DNA from: Candidatus Wolfebacteria bacterium GW2011_GWE2_44_13
GTDB taxonomy: Bacteria; Patescibacteria; Paceibacteria; UBA6257; UBA9933
Length of the DNA stretch: 64,000 nt
Assembly: GCA_001000675.1 (NCBI GenBank)
Contig: LCHW01000001.1
Span: 222,686-286,685 of the forward strand
Reading direction: 5' to 3'
Of the stretch, positions 40,259 to 48,840 are shown piece after piece (within the stretch, counting starts at the first letter, position 1; every line of letters begins with the position of its first letter). The notes below the pieces were generated by a model that worked only from the letters and a program-made list of their open reading frames with translations, ran no database searches and was not told the origin of the DNA. A program made the position numbers and the translations under genes.

Positions 40259-41308
40259 TTACTTTTTTTCCGCTAATTTTGGCGATAACGTGTATAATTT
40301 TTTCTTACGCATGACCGTGAGATTTATTGTGTCTCCGACTGTATAGTTTTCTAACAGTTCTCCAAGCGTTTTCTTTTGAGTTATTTGTTCTGCATTGCAT
40401 TCGAGAATCAAATCATGATCTTTGAGGCCGGCAATTGCTGCAGGACTTTTATCGATAATGCTTTTCATGTACGCATTGGGGCTAATAACAAGCGCACCAT
40501 AATCGACAGGAAGCTTTAGCTTTTCTTGGATCTTTTCGTTGATAGTAATGTAATGCACACCAAGAAATGGTTGTCGAATTCTTCCGTACAACTGTAGGTC
40601 GGCAAGATCCTTTATAAGCGTATTAATGGGAAGTGCAAACCCGATATTTTGTGCGCCTTGAATAATAGCAACGTTAATACCGATTACTTTTCCTGCGCTA
40701 TTGATTAATGGTCCGCCGGAATTTCCAGGGTTGATTGCTGCATCAGTTTGAATAAGCCCGTGAATTTCTTGTACAGGAGAGTGTAGGTCTATTTGTGCCG
40801 TAATTGCACGCGAAAGGCCAGAGATAATTCCCTTGGAAACGGTGTTTTGAAACATACCTAAAGCATTTCCTACGGTGATAACTGGTTCACCCAGTTCAAG
40901 ATGCGCTGAATCGCCTAATGTAAGGAACGGAAAGGCTCCTGGACCCTTTATTTTTAAAATAGCAATGTCACTCAAGGGGTCACGCGCTAGTATGGTTGCG
41001 GGATATATTGTCCCATCGTTTGTTATAACGGTATAGAAGTTCTTTGTTTCGCTAACGATATGTCGGTTACTTACGACAATGCCTGATGGATCAACAATAA
41101 AGCCAGAGCCATTACCAACTTTAAGCAAGCCATTTTTATCGGTCTGTTGCTTCAAAAAGCCAAGTTCGCGGCGCTTGAGCCATAGGGGGATTTTGGGAAA
41201 CTGTTCAGCCTCTTTTTCGATTTCCCCGAATTTTTTCGATACAACGATTGTTACTGTTGCTGGTATGACTTTTTTGACCACCGATACGAAATTGTCTGTG
41301 TGTTCCAT
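40259..41308 (-). CDS. HtrA/DegP-like serine protease with PDZ domain
   Basis: The start is taken at 41308 (MEHTDNFVSVV); 41326 is also possible. The product has 349 residues. The trypsin-like triad is visible: H83 in VVSNRHIV, D114 in PLSDIAIL, S197 in NPGNSGGPL. One PDZ domain fills the C-terminus (GALVISPNAYMKSI onward). There is no signal peptide or TM helix, unlike most HtrA proteins, so it may be cytoplasmic or exported in another way. It is divergent from the FtsQ-like gene. Confidence 0.9.
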   Translation of the reverse strand: MEHTDNFVSVVKKVIPATVTIVVSKKFGEIEKEAEQFPKIPLWLKRRELGFLKQQTDKNGLLKVGNGSGFIVDPSGIVVSNRHIVSETKNFYTVITNDGTIYPATILARDPLSDIAILKIKGPGAFPFLTLGDSAHLELGEPVITVGNALGMFQNTVSKGIISGLSRAITAQIDLHSPVQEIHGLIQTDAAINPGNSGGPLINSAGKVIGINVAIIQGAQNIGFALPINTLIKDLADLQLYGRIRQPFLGVHYITINEKIQEKLKLPVDYGALVISPNAYMKSIIDKSPAAIAGLKDHDLILECNAEQITQKKTLGELLENYTVGDTINLTVMRKKKLYTLSPKLAEKK

Positions 41309-41402
41309 ATGCATATATTGTAGCATGAAGTGAGTTTACTCGGAACAGAGAATATATATTTTAATATTGGCATAACCTTTCTAACAAGGTATACTTCACC
41401 AT

Positions 41403-42278
41403 ATGAATATTCGGCGGCCGACCGATTTGCAAAAAAAGCGCGACAAGCGCGATACGAGAAAAAAATACATCGCTGCTGGTATCGGTGTTGCTTTTTTACT
41501 GGTGACTATCGGCTTAGTGGTTACTGTGAAACAATCATCACTATTTCGCGTACAAGAAATAACAATTTCAGGTGTTCCTTCGGCATATGGAGCACAAGTG
41601 CGGAGCGCTCTCGAAGCCTTTGCTTACGAACATTCATTTTTGGCGAAATTTTTGGGCGTTGAAAATATACTTGCATGGGATGGTAATCCAAAAGAATTTC
41701 TTGCCGCAAATCCTCAATTTAGACTATTGCATGTTCAGAAAGATTATATCCATCGAGCAATTGCAATTACGGTTGATGGTCGCGAAAAATTTGGTGTTTG
41801 GTGCGGGGCCGCTGATGACAACGAGAATATTGTTCCCGCAGAAGGTATTGCAACCACAACCAACGAAGTTACTATTCAGGATGAGCCTTTACATGAATGC
41901 TATTGGTTTGATCGCGATGGGGTGTTGTTTGCTAAGGCGCCTCAAGTGCAAAGCGAGCTGTTTAATCGTGTGTATGATTCTACGGGGCGCGTACTTACAT
42001 TGCGGGACGCAATTCTCCCTGATAAGCTACTTGCTAATTTAATGCGCGTGTTTACCTTGCTCGATGTTGCTCAAATAAATACAAAAACTGTTTTTATTCG
42101 CGATATTGCGCTAGAAGAAGTCGATACGAGCTCACTTTCCGACCCGCGCATTATGTTTAGCTTGCGCTCTGACCCAACATTTTCGTTAAGCGCTATCAAT
42201 GCGTTAAAACAATCAGGAGATTGGGATCGTCTTGAATATGTCGATTTTAGGGCAGAAAACAGGGCTTCTTATCGGTAA
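41403..42278 (+). CDS. FtsQ/DivIB-like division protein (POTRA)
   Basis: A 291-residue bitopic protein: basic cytoplasmic start (RRPTDLQKKRDKRDTRKKY), TM helix at about 22-44, then a POTRA-like domain (FRVQEITISGVPSAYGAQV) and a beta domain. This is the FtsQ/DivIB layout in divisome assembly, though the C-terminal part is divergent. Its location is outside a classical dcw cluster, but mraY, murA and mreB are in the same window. Confidence 0.75.
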   Translation: MNIRRPTDLQKKRDKRDTRKKYIAAGIGVAFLLVTIGLVVTVKQSSLFRVQEITISGVPSAYGAQVRSALEAFAYEHSFLAKFLGVENILAWDGNPKEFLAANPQFRLLHVQKDYIHRAIAITVDGREKFGVWCGAADDNENIVPAEGIATTTNEVTIQDEPLHECYWFDRDGVLFAKAPQVQSELFNRVYDSTGRVLTLRDAILPDKLLANLMRVFTLLDVAQINTKTVFIRDIALEEVDTSSLSDPRIMFSLRSDPTFSLSAINALKQSGDWDRLEYVDFRAENRASYR

Positions 42279-42345
42279 TGCGCTTAATTACCGACGCGTT
42301 TCTTAAAGTGGTTTAAGTGTGTTACTATAGAGTAATTATAGTCCT

Positions 42346-44040
42346 ATGGAAGGAAATATTTTTTTACAAATAAGCGCATTGTTGGCATTGACCGTATCTA
42401 TTGCGTTTTTTGTGCGTCTTTTGAAACAGCCACTCATTGTTGCGTATATTATTGCCGGTATTGTAGCGGGGCCACTCTTTTTTAACTTATTGCACGGGGG
42501 TAAGGAGCTGTATGAGGTTTTTGCGCAATTTGGCGTTATCCTCCTCCTTTTTATTATCGGACTTAACTTAAATTTTAGTCATCTAAAAAGCATTGGGAAG
42601 GTTTCGTTTATAACAGGAATGGGGCAGATTATTTTTACGGTCATTATCGGAACGCTTATTTTGTTGGCACTGCATATGCCACTCGTAACTGCGCTTTATT
42701 TAGCAATCGCTATAACATTTTCGAGTACGATTATTATCATGAAGTTGCTGAGCGATAAGAAAGAAACAGAAACTATTTACGGAAAATATACGATCGGCCT
42801 CATGCTGGTCCAAGATGTTGTTGCGGTAGTTATATTGGTTGCAATTGGCTTCTTACGATACGAGGGCGCACTTATGGATTCTTTAGGGATTTTGATTTTT
42901 AAGATAGCTATTATCGGGGCACTTATCGTTGCCGCTGCAAAGTATCTTCTGCCTAAATTATTAGACCAAGTTTCTTATTCTAGTGAGCTGCTGTTTATTT
43001 TTACAATCGCGTGGTGCTTTGGTGTTTCGAGCTTGGTTTTTCTTTCTGGATTTTCCATTGAAATGGGTGCAATTGCTGCAGGCCTTTCTCTCGGCGCCTC
43101 GCCCTATCAGCCGGAAATTGCAAGTCGTATTAAGCCGCTGCGGGACTTTTTCCTTGTTATATTTTTTGTTGTGTTGGGTGGTGAGATGGCCTTTGCTAGT
43201 ACAAGTGCCATATGGCTTCCAGGAATTATCCTTTCACTCTTTATCTTGATTGGGAACCCTATTATCTTATTCCTACTCTTTAGAAGTCTTAAGTTTACGC
43301 GAAGGAATAGTTTCTTAGCGGGAGTAACGGCGGCGCAGGTGAGTGAATTTGGGTTTGTTATCTTATTTACTGGAGAACAGATGGGGCATCTTTCTGGCAC
43401 AGAGCTTCCTGTCTTTACTATTGTTGCGCTCCTTACCATCTTTTTCTCCTCATATCTTATTATGTATAGTGAGCGAGTTTATAATTTCCTACTCCCATTC
43501 TTTGCGTTATTTGGTAAAGATAAATATTTGCAGGAGAACCAAGTTCCTGCGATATACGATGCGTGGATTGTTGGGTATCACCGCATTGGACGAAGAGTTT
43601 GTGATGCGTTGTCGGAGAAAAAGGTTCCCTTTGCAGTGGTTGATTTTGATCCATCCGCAATAAAGTCATTGCGTCGTCAAAAAATACCATCTTTTTTTGG
43701 AGACATTGCAGATATTGAATTTGTACAAGACTTACCTTTGGTGAATAGTAAATTAGTATTAATCACTATCCCATCTACTGACGATCAAATCGTGCTTATC
43801 AATCATTTGCGCAATGCGAAAAGTACAGCATTGATAATCGCCAATGCGGAGCAACACGCAAATATGCATATTCTCTATCAAGCAGGTGCCGATTACGTCA
43901 TGATGCCGCACATGGTGGGAGGGGATTGGATTGCCGATATTATAAAAACAAAAGAGTGGATCCCCGAAACATTCGATGAACTTAAGGCTGATCAAAGAAA
44001 GCAAGATCGAACACTTGGACTTGGAAAACAGATTGCATAA
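42346..44040 (+). CDS. CPA2 cation:proton antiporter with TrkA-N domain (KefB/C-like)
   Basis: A 564-residue protein: eleven to twelve TM helices in the first 390 residues (Na+/H+ exchanger fold; LILLFIIGLNLNFSHLKSIG, KYTIGLMLVQDVVAVVILV with the conserved QD pair), followed by a cytoplasmic Rossmann domain (DAWIVGYHRIGRRVCDAL, VVDFDPSAIKSLRRQKIPSF) of the TrkA-N type. It should exchange K+ or Na+ for H+, gated by a nucleotide. A terminator follows. Confidence 0.9.
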   Translation: MEGNIFLQISALLALTVSIAFFVRLLKQPLIVAYIIAGIVAGPLFFNLLHGGKELYEVFAQFGVILLLFIIGLNLNFSHLKSIGKVSFITGMGQIIFTVIIGTLILLALHMPLVTALYLAIAITFSSTIIIMKLLSDKKETETIYGKYTIGLMLVQDVVAVVILVAIGFLRYEGALMDSLGILIFKIAIIGALIVAAAKYLLPKLLDQVSYSSELLFIFTIAWCFGVSSLVFLSGFSIEMGAIAAGLSLGASPYQPEIASRIKPLRDFFLVIFFVVLGGEMAFASTSAIWLPGIILSLFILIGNPIILFLLFRSLKFTRRNSFLAGVTAAQVSEFGFVILFTGEQMGHLSGTELPVFTIVALLTIFFSSYLIMYSERVYNFLLPFFALFGKDKYLQENQVPAIYDAWIVGYHRIGRRVCDALSEKKVPFAVVDFDPSAIKSLRRQKIPSFFGDIADIEFVQDLPLVNSKLVLITIPSTDDQIVLINHLRNAKSTALIIANAEQHANMHILYQAGADYVMMPHMVGGDWIADIIKTKEWIPETFDELKADQRKQDRTLGLGKQIA

Positions 44041-44072
44041 TTACTAATGCATAAAGAGAGGTTTATGGAGCT

Positions 44073-44100
44073 AAAAACGAACGCACTGCGTTCGTTTTTT
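44073..44100. terminator. Bidirectional terminator
   Basis: AAAAACGAACGCA and complement around a very short loop, between convergent genes. Confidence 0.85.
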
Positions 44101-44668
44101 AATCTGTTGCTGGGGTATTACGTATAACCGCAATACTGAAATTGTAAGGGATATCATTCCATTCCGCTGCATGGTCTACGCCAACGCGCTTCTTTTTCTC
44201 GATGTGTTCCGCAGGAATTTCGATGTCTCGATCCTCGAGCCATAACCCGTTTTCTTGTATTGCTTGTAACGCATTGAATGAATCGTCAATTTTAAGAAAT
44301 TGCGTAATTGTTTCTGGTCCATCAATATGCTCCAACTCTCCGGTTGGCAAAAGTACGAGTGCGCTTCGTATCAATACTGCGGCGGGATAGTCCTTAGGGC
44401 CGGTTACGATATGGAGCATCCACCGCATGTCATAGGTAAGATGCGTGTGGAGTATGCCTGCTTCTGCAAACATGGGCTCGTTATGTTCCGCGCGTCCTTC
44501 GTATGCACGAGATGCTTTATCCTCGGGTCCTTCATACGCTTCTACTTCGGTAATCATAAGCGTCCATTGATGACCGTTATGTTCTCGGATAAGAAATTTG
44601 CCCAGAAGCTCTTGCGCTACAACAGGAGCGGGTCGATTAAGAAAATCATGCTGTAATACGCGTGTCAT
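44099..44668 (-). CDS. DNA-3-methyladenine glycosylase (AAG/MPG family)
   Basis: The start is at 44668 (MTRVLQHDFLNRPA), giving 189 residues. Family motifs: VAQELLGKFLIRE, then MITEVEAYEGPEDKASRAY with the catalytic Glu, and LTYDMRWMLHIVTGP corresponding to the conserved YG-MHYCLNVVT region. It removes alkylated purines in base excision repair. It is single and followed by a terminator shared with the antiporter gene. Confidence 0.92.
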   Translation of the reverse strand: MTRVLQHDFLNRPAPVVAQELLGKFLIREHNGHQWTLMITEVEAYEGPEDKASRAYEGRAEHNEPMFAEAGILHTHLTYDMRWMLHIVTGPKDYPAAVLIRSALVLLPTGELEHIDGPETITQFLKIDDSFNALQAIQENGLWLEDRDIEIPAEHIEKKKRVGVDHAAEWNDIPYNFSIAVIRNTPATD

Positions 44669-44682
44669 ATGTGTATCGTACA

Positions 44683-44717
44683 ACAAAAAAACCTCCCGAT
44701 AAAGAAGGGAGGCTTTT
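44683..44717 (-). terminator. Terminator of the Hsp20 gene
   Basis: CCTCCC/GGGAGG stem with A-rich 5' flank, T-rich on the minus strand. Confidence 0.75.
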
Positions 44718-44720
44718 CTG

Positions 44721-45155
44721 TTATTTTTTAGTACTTACCTTGCTTGGCTTTCTGTTGCGTGCGATCACCTTTACGGTCTTTTGTGCCACGTGCTTTGCTT
44801 TGGGCATGGTAATCGTAAGGATGCCATTTTCGCATGTCGCTTCTATTTTATTCTCCTGCACGGGTGCCGGTAGGCGAATCATTCGCTCGAATGAACCCCT
44901 TCGGATTTCTTTTCTCCAATACCCCTTATCTTTCTCCTCTTTTTGTTTTTGCGAAGTTCCTGAGACATGCAAGATACCGTCTTTAACCGACACCTCAATC
45001 TTATCCGCATCAATCCCCGGGACATGCATTTCTGCGACGATGGCAGCACCCTTTTCGTACATATCCATTGAAGGGCGTGTTATACCGTACTCGAGTTCTT
45101 CTCCCTCAAAAAATCGATCTATATCAAACAATGACTGGTATGGAAGTAGCGTCAT
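44721..45155 (-). CDS. Hsp20/alpha-crystallin small heat shock protein
   Basis: A 144-residue chaperone with a central alpha-crystallin domain (VAEMHVPGIDADKIEVSVKD, ILHVSG, then RSFERMIRLP-type region and CENGILTITMPKA, the I/V-x-I/V tail motif). The N-terminal arm is short. It is divergent from scpB; a perfect 16-bp palindrome overlapping -10-like sequences lies between them. Confidence 0.92.
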   Translation of the reverse strand: MTLLPYQSLFDIDRFFEGEELEYGITRPSMDMYEKGAAIVAEMHVPGIDADKIEVSVKDGILHVSGTSQKQKEEKDKGYWRKEIRRGSFERMIRLPAPVQENKIEATCENGILTITMPKAKHVAQKTVKVIARNRKPSKVSTKK

Positions 45156-45198
45156 ATGTGTTGTGTTAGAGCTAATAATGAAGTCGACCTTTTTTCTT

Positions 45199-45214
45199 TA
45201 GTATAATTATACTA
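45199..45214. promoter_or_regulatory. Perfect 16-bp palindrome between hsp20 and scpB
   Basis: TAGTATAATTATACTA contains TATAAT-like hexamers in both directions. It could be overlapping divergent -10 regions or an operator. Confidence 0.5.
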
Positions 45215-45240
45215 TAATCGTTATAACAACAACATAAACC

Positions 45241-45792
45241 ATGTCCACCCCTTCCGATCAATCGCATCCGCTTGTTGCCGCACTCGAGGCGTTATTGTTT
45301 GTGCATGGCGATCCATTGGAAGTTAAAAAGATCGCTTCGGTTCTTAAGACTACTGAGCAAGAGGTTGAGGCTGCAATTAGTGGACTCATAGAATATTTAC
45401 AGCAGGCAGAGCGTGGCTTGATGCTTGTACGACAGGAGTCTCGTGTGCAGCTTGCTACGAAGCCCGCCTTTTCTTCGCTTGTTGAATATTTAGTAAAAGA
45501 TGAATTTGAGGAAAAGTTAACCCCTGCTGCCCTGGAGACACTTTCTCTTATTGCGTATCTTGGCCCTATCTCCCGCGCTCGCGTGGATTATTTACGTGGC
45601 GTTAACTCATCCTATTCAGTGCGCAATTTGTTAATGCGAGGACTTGTTGAAAAATCTACGGATCCGCAGACACCGCATGTTGTTGCATATCGTGTGAGTT
45701 TTGATTTATTGAAGCATCTAGGAGTTTCTTCAATCGAAGACCTCCCTGATTATCAAAAATATAAAGCCATTACTGCAGACGCCGAGGCGTAA
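45241..45792 (+). CDS. scpB: Segregation and condensation protein ScpB
   Basis: A 183-residue double winged-helix protein, partner of SMC and ScpA in chromosome condensation. Family features: LVAALEALLFVHGDPLEV at the start, AAISGLIEYLQ, LTPAALETLSLIAYLGPISRARVDYLRGVNS in the second domain. scpA is not adjacent but 12 kb away on the other strand (57597). A terminator follows. Confidence 0.93.
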   Translation: MSTPSDQSHPLVAALEALLFVHGDPLEVKKIASVLKTTEQEVEAAISGLIEYLQQAERGLMLVRQESRVQLATKPAFSSLVEYLVKDEFEEKLTPAALETLSLIAYLGPISRARVDYLRGVNSSYSVRNLLMRGLVEKSTDPQTPHVVAYRVSFDLLKHLGVSSIEDLPDYQKYKAITADAEA

Positions 45793-45820
45793 TAGTGTGG
45801 ATTTTGAGGTTTCTGTACAT

Positions 45821-45843
45821 AAAAACCGCTTAGGCGGTTTTTT
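45821..45843 (+). terminator. Terminator after scpB
   Basis: AAAAACCGC ttag GCGGTTTTTT. Confidence 0.85.
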
Positions 45844-45845
45844 GC

Positions 45846-45926
45846 CCCGTAGTAGATATTCGCTTTGCTCGCTTGTAGGCGAGCGCAAAACATGCCTGTT
45901 TTGCAGAGCGAATATTTACTACAGGG
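45846..45926 (+). promoter_or_regulatory. Three-way-junction-like structured element before the carboxypeptidase gene
   Basis: Outer arms 45846-45864 and 45907-45926 pair over about 18 bp. Two perfect hairpins lie inside: GCTCGC/GCGAGC (45867-45884) and GCAAAAC/GTTTTGC (45885-45904). It ends 84 nt before the ATG at 46011. Confidence 0.6.
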
Positions 45927-46010
45927 TTTTGATTATCAGGGATTCTTTTGCTAGAATGGGCATAGTGTGGGGTAGGAAGTACCCCCTTATTACTTAGTCT
46001 ATAATTGTGT

Positions 46011-46997
46011 ATGAGAAAGAGTCGCATTATCTTACTTACGTTATTTATTTCATTATCTTTCGCAGCTTTTCAAGCAATGGGAGAAGAGGGAAATCAATAT
46101 ACTGTTGATCAAACCGCTATCGTAAAAGATAGTTTTTCCGATACTATCCCCGAATGGTCCCCAATCATTATTACCGAGGGCAGTGTTTCTGAGGTTGTTT
46201 CGCAACCCACTTTCGCTACAGGGGGAGTAGCTGCAACATCGAGCGAAAAGCAGGTATGTGGCTTTGGAGTGGGTGCGCGCGAAGGGTTGGTGAGCTACTT
46301 AAATACCGACACTACGTTGTTTGATCGTAAAACGGAGGGCCGTTGGCCAATCGCTTCTATCACTAAGTTGATGACAGCAATCGTTGCTACTGAATTGGAG
46401 ATGGAAAAGCAGACTATTGAAATTACAGAAGCTATGCGTGCAACCGAAGGAGAGGCGGGGAATTTTAAAACAGGGGAGCGTGTTAGTGGAACCGATTTGC
46501 TTGTGAGCATGCTATTAGTGTCAAGCAATGATGCTGCTGAAGCATTTGCACAGACGTATGGCCGAGATGCCTTCGTGCGAAGAATGAATGCAAAAGCACA
46601 GGAACTTCGTATGCACAATACGCATTACGCTGATCCCTCTGGATTATCCCCGATGAATCAATCGACTCCAAATGATTTGTATACATTAGCGGGATATCTG
46701 TATACTGCACATCCTGATTTGCTAAAGATTACGCAACAGAAAAAGGCGACCATCACTGATCTCGCTACGAATCGTAAGCGCGTGCTCGCTACCATTAATG
46801 AATTTGCAGGACAAGCTCTTTTTGCTAATTCTGGCAGAGTAACTTTTGTTGGAGGAAAAACTGGTTATATTGCTGAAGCAGAAGGGAACGGAAATTTGTT
46901 AACCGTATTCACGTATAATAAACAACCATTCGTTATTGTGGTGCTCGGAAGCCCTGATCGATTTGGTGAAACACGAACACTACTCAAATGTATTTAA
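46011..46997 (+). CDS. D-alanyl-D-alanine carboxypeptidase (peptidase S11)
   Basis: The start is ATG 46011, giving 328 residues with an N-terminal signal/anchor (about 4-22). The penicillin-binding-protein motifs are complete: SITK (S116-K119), SSN (171-173) and KTG (283-285). It trims peptidoglycan pentapeptides outside the membrane. The C-terminal extension of DacA-type enzymes is absent. The mraY start overlaps its end by 10 nt. Confidence 0.92.
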   Translation: MRKSRIILLTLFISLSFAAFQAMGEEGNQYTVDQTAIVKDSFSDTIPEWSPIIITEGSVSEVVSQPTFATGGVAATSSEKQVCGFGVGAREGLVSYLNTDTTLFDRKTEGRWPIASITKLMTAIVATELEMEKQTIEITEAMRATEGEAGNFKTGERVSGTDLLVSMLLVSSNDAAEAFAQTYGRDAFVRRMNAKAQELRMHNTHYADPSGLSPMNQSTPNDLYTLAGYLYTAHPDLLKITQQKKATITDLATNRKRVLATINEFAGQALFANSGRVTFVGGKTGYIAEAEGNGNLLTVFTYNKQPFVIVVLGSPDRFGETRTLLKCI

Positions 46998-48067
46998 CAC
47001 ACGCATTTCTTATTGTAAAAATTCTCAGCTTCTTTATGGCATCATTTCTTGTTGCTATTTTATTAGCTCCGATACTCATCCATTTTTTGTATAAATATAA
47101 AGCATGGAAAAAGAAGCCAAAGGAAAAATCTATTGGTGGATATGATACGCCCGTGTTTCAAAAGTTTCACGCAAAAAAAGAAGTTTCTACTCCGCGCATG
47201 GGCGGTATCTTAATTTGGGGGACCGTGCTGGTTATCGCAATAATCGATTTTATTCTTGTGCGCATTCTGCCGCATCCGTTATCCGAGCAAGTTGATTTCT
47301 TGAGTCGATCACAAACATGGCTTCCATTATTCACACTCATAGCTGCATCATTGCTTGGGCTCGTGGATGATATTATGACGGTTCGCAATAGCGGAAATTA
47401 TGTGAGCGGAGGATTGCGATTTAAGTGGCGGCTCGCTATTGTTTCTTTAATCGCACTTGTGGGTGCGTGGTGGTTCCATTTTAAACTTGGATGGAGCACG
47501 CTCTACATTCCTTTTTACGGAAATCTTGAAATCGATGGATTGTATATGGTGCTCTTCGTGTTAACTATGCTCGCTACATTTTCGAGTGGCGTGGTGGATG
47601 GATTGGATGGATTAGCTGCGGGAGTTATGATTCCGATTTTCACTGCGTTTGGAATTATTGCATATTCGCGCGGACTCTACGATCTAGTCACCTTTATCGT
47701 TATTATCGTGGGTGTGCTGTTTACGTATCTTTGGTATAACGTACCTCCCGCAAAATTTTACATGGGAGAGACGGGTATCCTCGGTCTTACGGCAGTGCTT
47801 GCAGTTATTGCGTTTCTCACGAACTCAGTTTTCTTCCTTCCTATTATCGGCATCGTACTCGTAATCGAATCACTCTCGGTTATCATACAGCTTGTGTCGA
47901 AAAAATTGCGCAATGGGAAAAAAGTATTTATCGCTGCTCCCATCCATCATCACTTCGAAGCACTTGGTTGGAGTGAGAGTCAGATCACGATGCGCTTCTG
48001 GTTGGTTTCTGGAGTGTTCTCTGGCATTGGATTGATTCTGTATTTTTTGAGTAAGTTCTTGTATTGA
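46988..48067 (+). CDS. mraY: Phospho-N-acetylmuramoyl-pentapeptide transferase
   Basis: A 359-residue polytopic enzyme that makes lipid I at the cytoplasmic membrane. Motifs: FHAKKEVSTPRMGGILIW near the N-terminus, LGLVDDIMTVRN (Asp pair), SGVVDGLDGLAAG, and the cytoplasmic HHHFEALGWSE histidine motif. About ten TM helices. It overlaps the carboxypeptidase gene by 10 nt, so wall synthesis and trimming are co-expressed. Confidence 0.95.
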   Translation: MYLTHAFLIVKILSFFMASFLVAILLAPILIHFLYKYKAWKKKPKEKSIGGYDTPVFQKFHAKKEVSTPRMGGILIWGTVLVIAIIDFILVRILPHPLSEQVDFLSRSQTWLPLFTLIAASLLGLVDDIMTVRNSGNYVSGGLRFKWRLAIVSLIALVGAWWFHFKLGWSTLYIPFYGNLEIDGLYMVLFVLTMLATFSSGVVDGLDGLAAGVMIPIFTAFGIIAYSRGLYDLVTFIVIIVGVLFTYLWYNVPPAKFYMGETGILGLTAVLAVIAFLTNSVFFLPIIGIVLVIESLSVIIQLVSKKLRNGKKVFIAAPIHHHFEALGWSESQITMRFWLVSGVFSGIGLILYFLSKFLY

Positions 48068-48100
48068 TAAAAAACAGACCCTTTGGGGTCTGTTTTTTTG
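48066..48100 (+). terminator. Terminator after mraY
   Basis: AAACAGACCC tttg GGGTCTGTTTTTTT, between convergent genes. Confidence 0.85.
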
Positions 48101-48104
48101 GTCC

Positions 48105-48563
48105 TTATATTTCTATCCCTTTGGTACGATAGTAGTCCGAAAGATGTTGCTTGAGGTCAGCCCTTTCTTGCTCGTTTTCTATAATGTGGAATGCTATGGT
48201 AACTTGTTCTAGCTTGGCGCGTACCTCTGGGAAAGGGGATGATGTATTAACTCCTACAACCGTTTCAAGAATGTGCTTGCGCATATTGGTGGTTGACCCA
48301 ATAGTGAATGGCTTACCGGCGCAGAGCATGACATAGACCCCTGGCTTTGCGTCGAGGGCAAAGACTGTTTTTAGGGATAAGTTTGCGATCCCTTGAGGGG
48401 AGCGTCCGATATCGAGATACCCATTTTTGCGTAATTGATCGATATGGTAGGAAACTGTGTTTGTCGAAGCCACCCCTATTTGGCGGGCAATCTCTCGAAA
48501 AGAAGGAAGTACTCCGCCGTTCTTTTCATATAGCTCTACGATTTGCTTTTGAGGTTTTGTCAT
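48105..48563 (-). CDS. LexA-type winged helix fused to a degenerate GIY-YIG-like domain
   Basis: A 152-residue protein. The N-terminal part is a LexA DNA-binding domain (QIVELYEKNGGVLPSFREIA, RQIGVASTNTVSYHIDQLRK). The C-terminal part, where LexA would have its protease domain, instead reads KPGVYVMLCAGKPFTIGSTT with TNMRKHI, which resembles the GIY-YIG core (GVY-x-YIG-x-T-x-N-x-R) with FTIG in place of YIG. No Ser-Lys dyad is present. It could be a repressor with a ligand- or DNA-binding tail. Four AGAAC boxes lie upstream. Confidence 0.65.
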   Translation of the reverse strand: MTKPQKQIVELYEKNGGVLPSFREIARQIGVASTNTVSYHIDQLRKNGYLDIGRSPQGIANLSLKTVFALDAKPGVYVMLCAGKPFTIGSTTNMRKHILETVVGVNTSSPFPEVRAKLEQVTIAFHIIENEQERADLKQHLSDYYRTKGIEI

Positions 48564-48575
48564 TGGATTATATTT

Positions 48576-48647
48576 AGAACACGATTAGAACATTTAAATG
48601 CGACATGATATAAGGCTCCTTATTTGTTTATAGAACAAGTATAGAAC
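48576..48647 (-). promoter_or_regulatory. Four AGAAC boxes upstream of the LexA-like gene
   Basis: AGAAC occurs at 48576, 48587, 48632 and 48643, as two pairs with 11-nt periodicity (one helical turn). This is a plausible autoregulatory operator array. Confidence 0.5.
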
Positions 48648-48712
48648 GCTTTGGATGTTTGGTCAACTGGTTTGCGGTTCTTTGTTTAGATGTATATATT
48701 AACAAGGACTTA

Positions 48713-48736
48713 GATTCCGGCTTCCGCCGGAATGAC
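48713..48736 (-). repeat. REP, left copy of inverted pair
   Basis: GATTCCGGCTTCCGCCGGAA continuing TGAC. It matches the complement of 48802-48825 at 23 of 24 positions; both resemble the REP at 18830. Confidence 0.8.
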
Positions 48737-48801
48737 AATACAAAAATACAGCACAAAGATAAGCATCCATATTTTAAGAGGAAGGTTGAGCTCCTTCGTG
48801 T

Positions 48802-48825
48802 GTCATTCCGGCGGAGGCCGGAATC
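48802..48825 (+). repeat. REP, right copy of inverted pair
   Basis: GTCATTCCGGCGGAGGCCGG continuing AATC, inverted to 48713-48736 with a 65-nt centre, and directly upstream of the GIY-YIG gene. Confidence 0.8.
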
Positions 48826-48840
48826 CAGTACAATAAGAAC

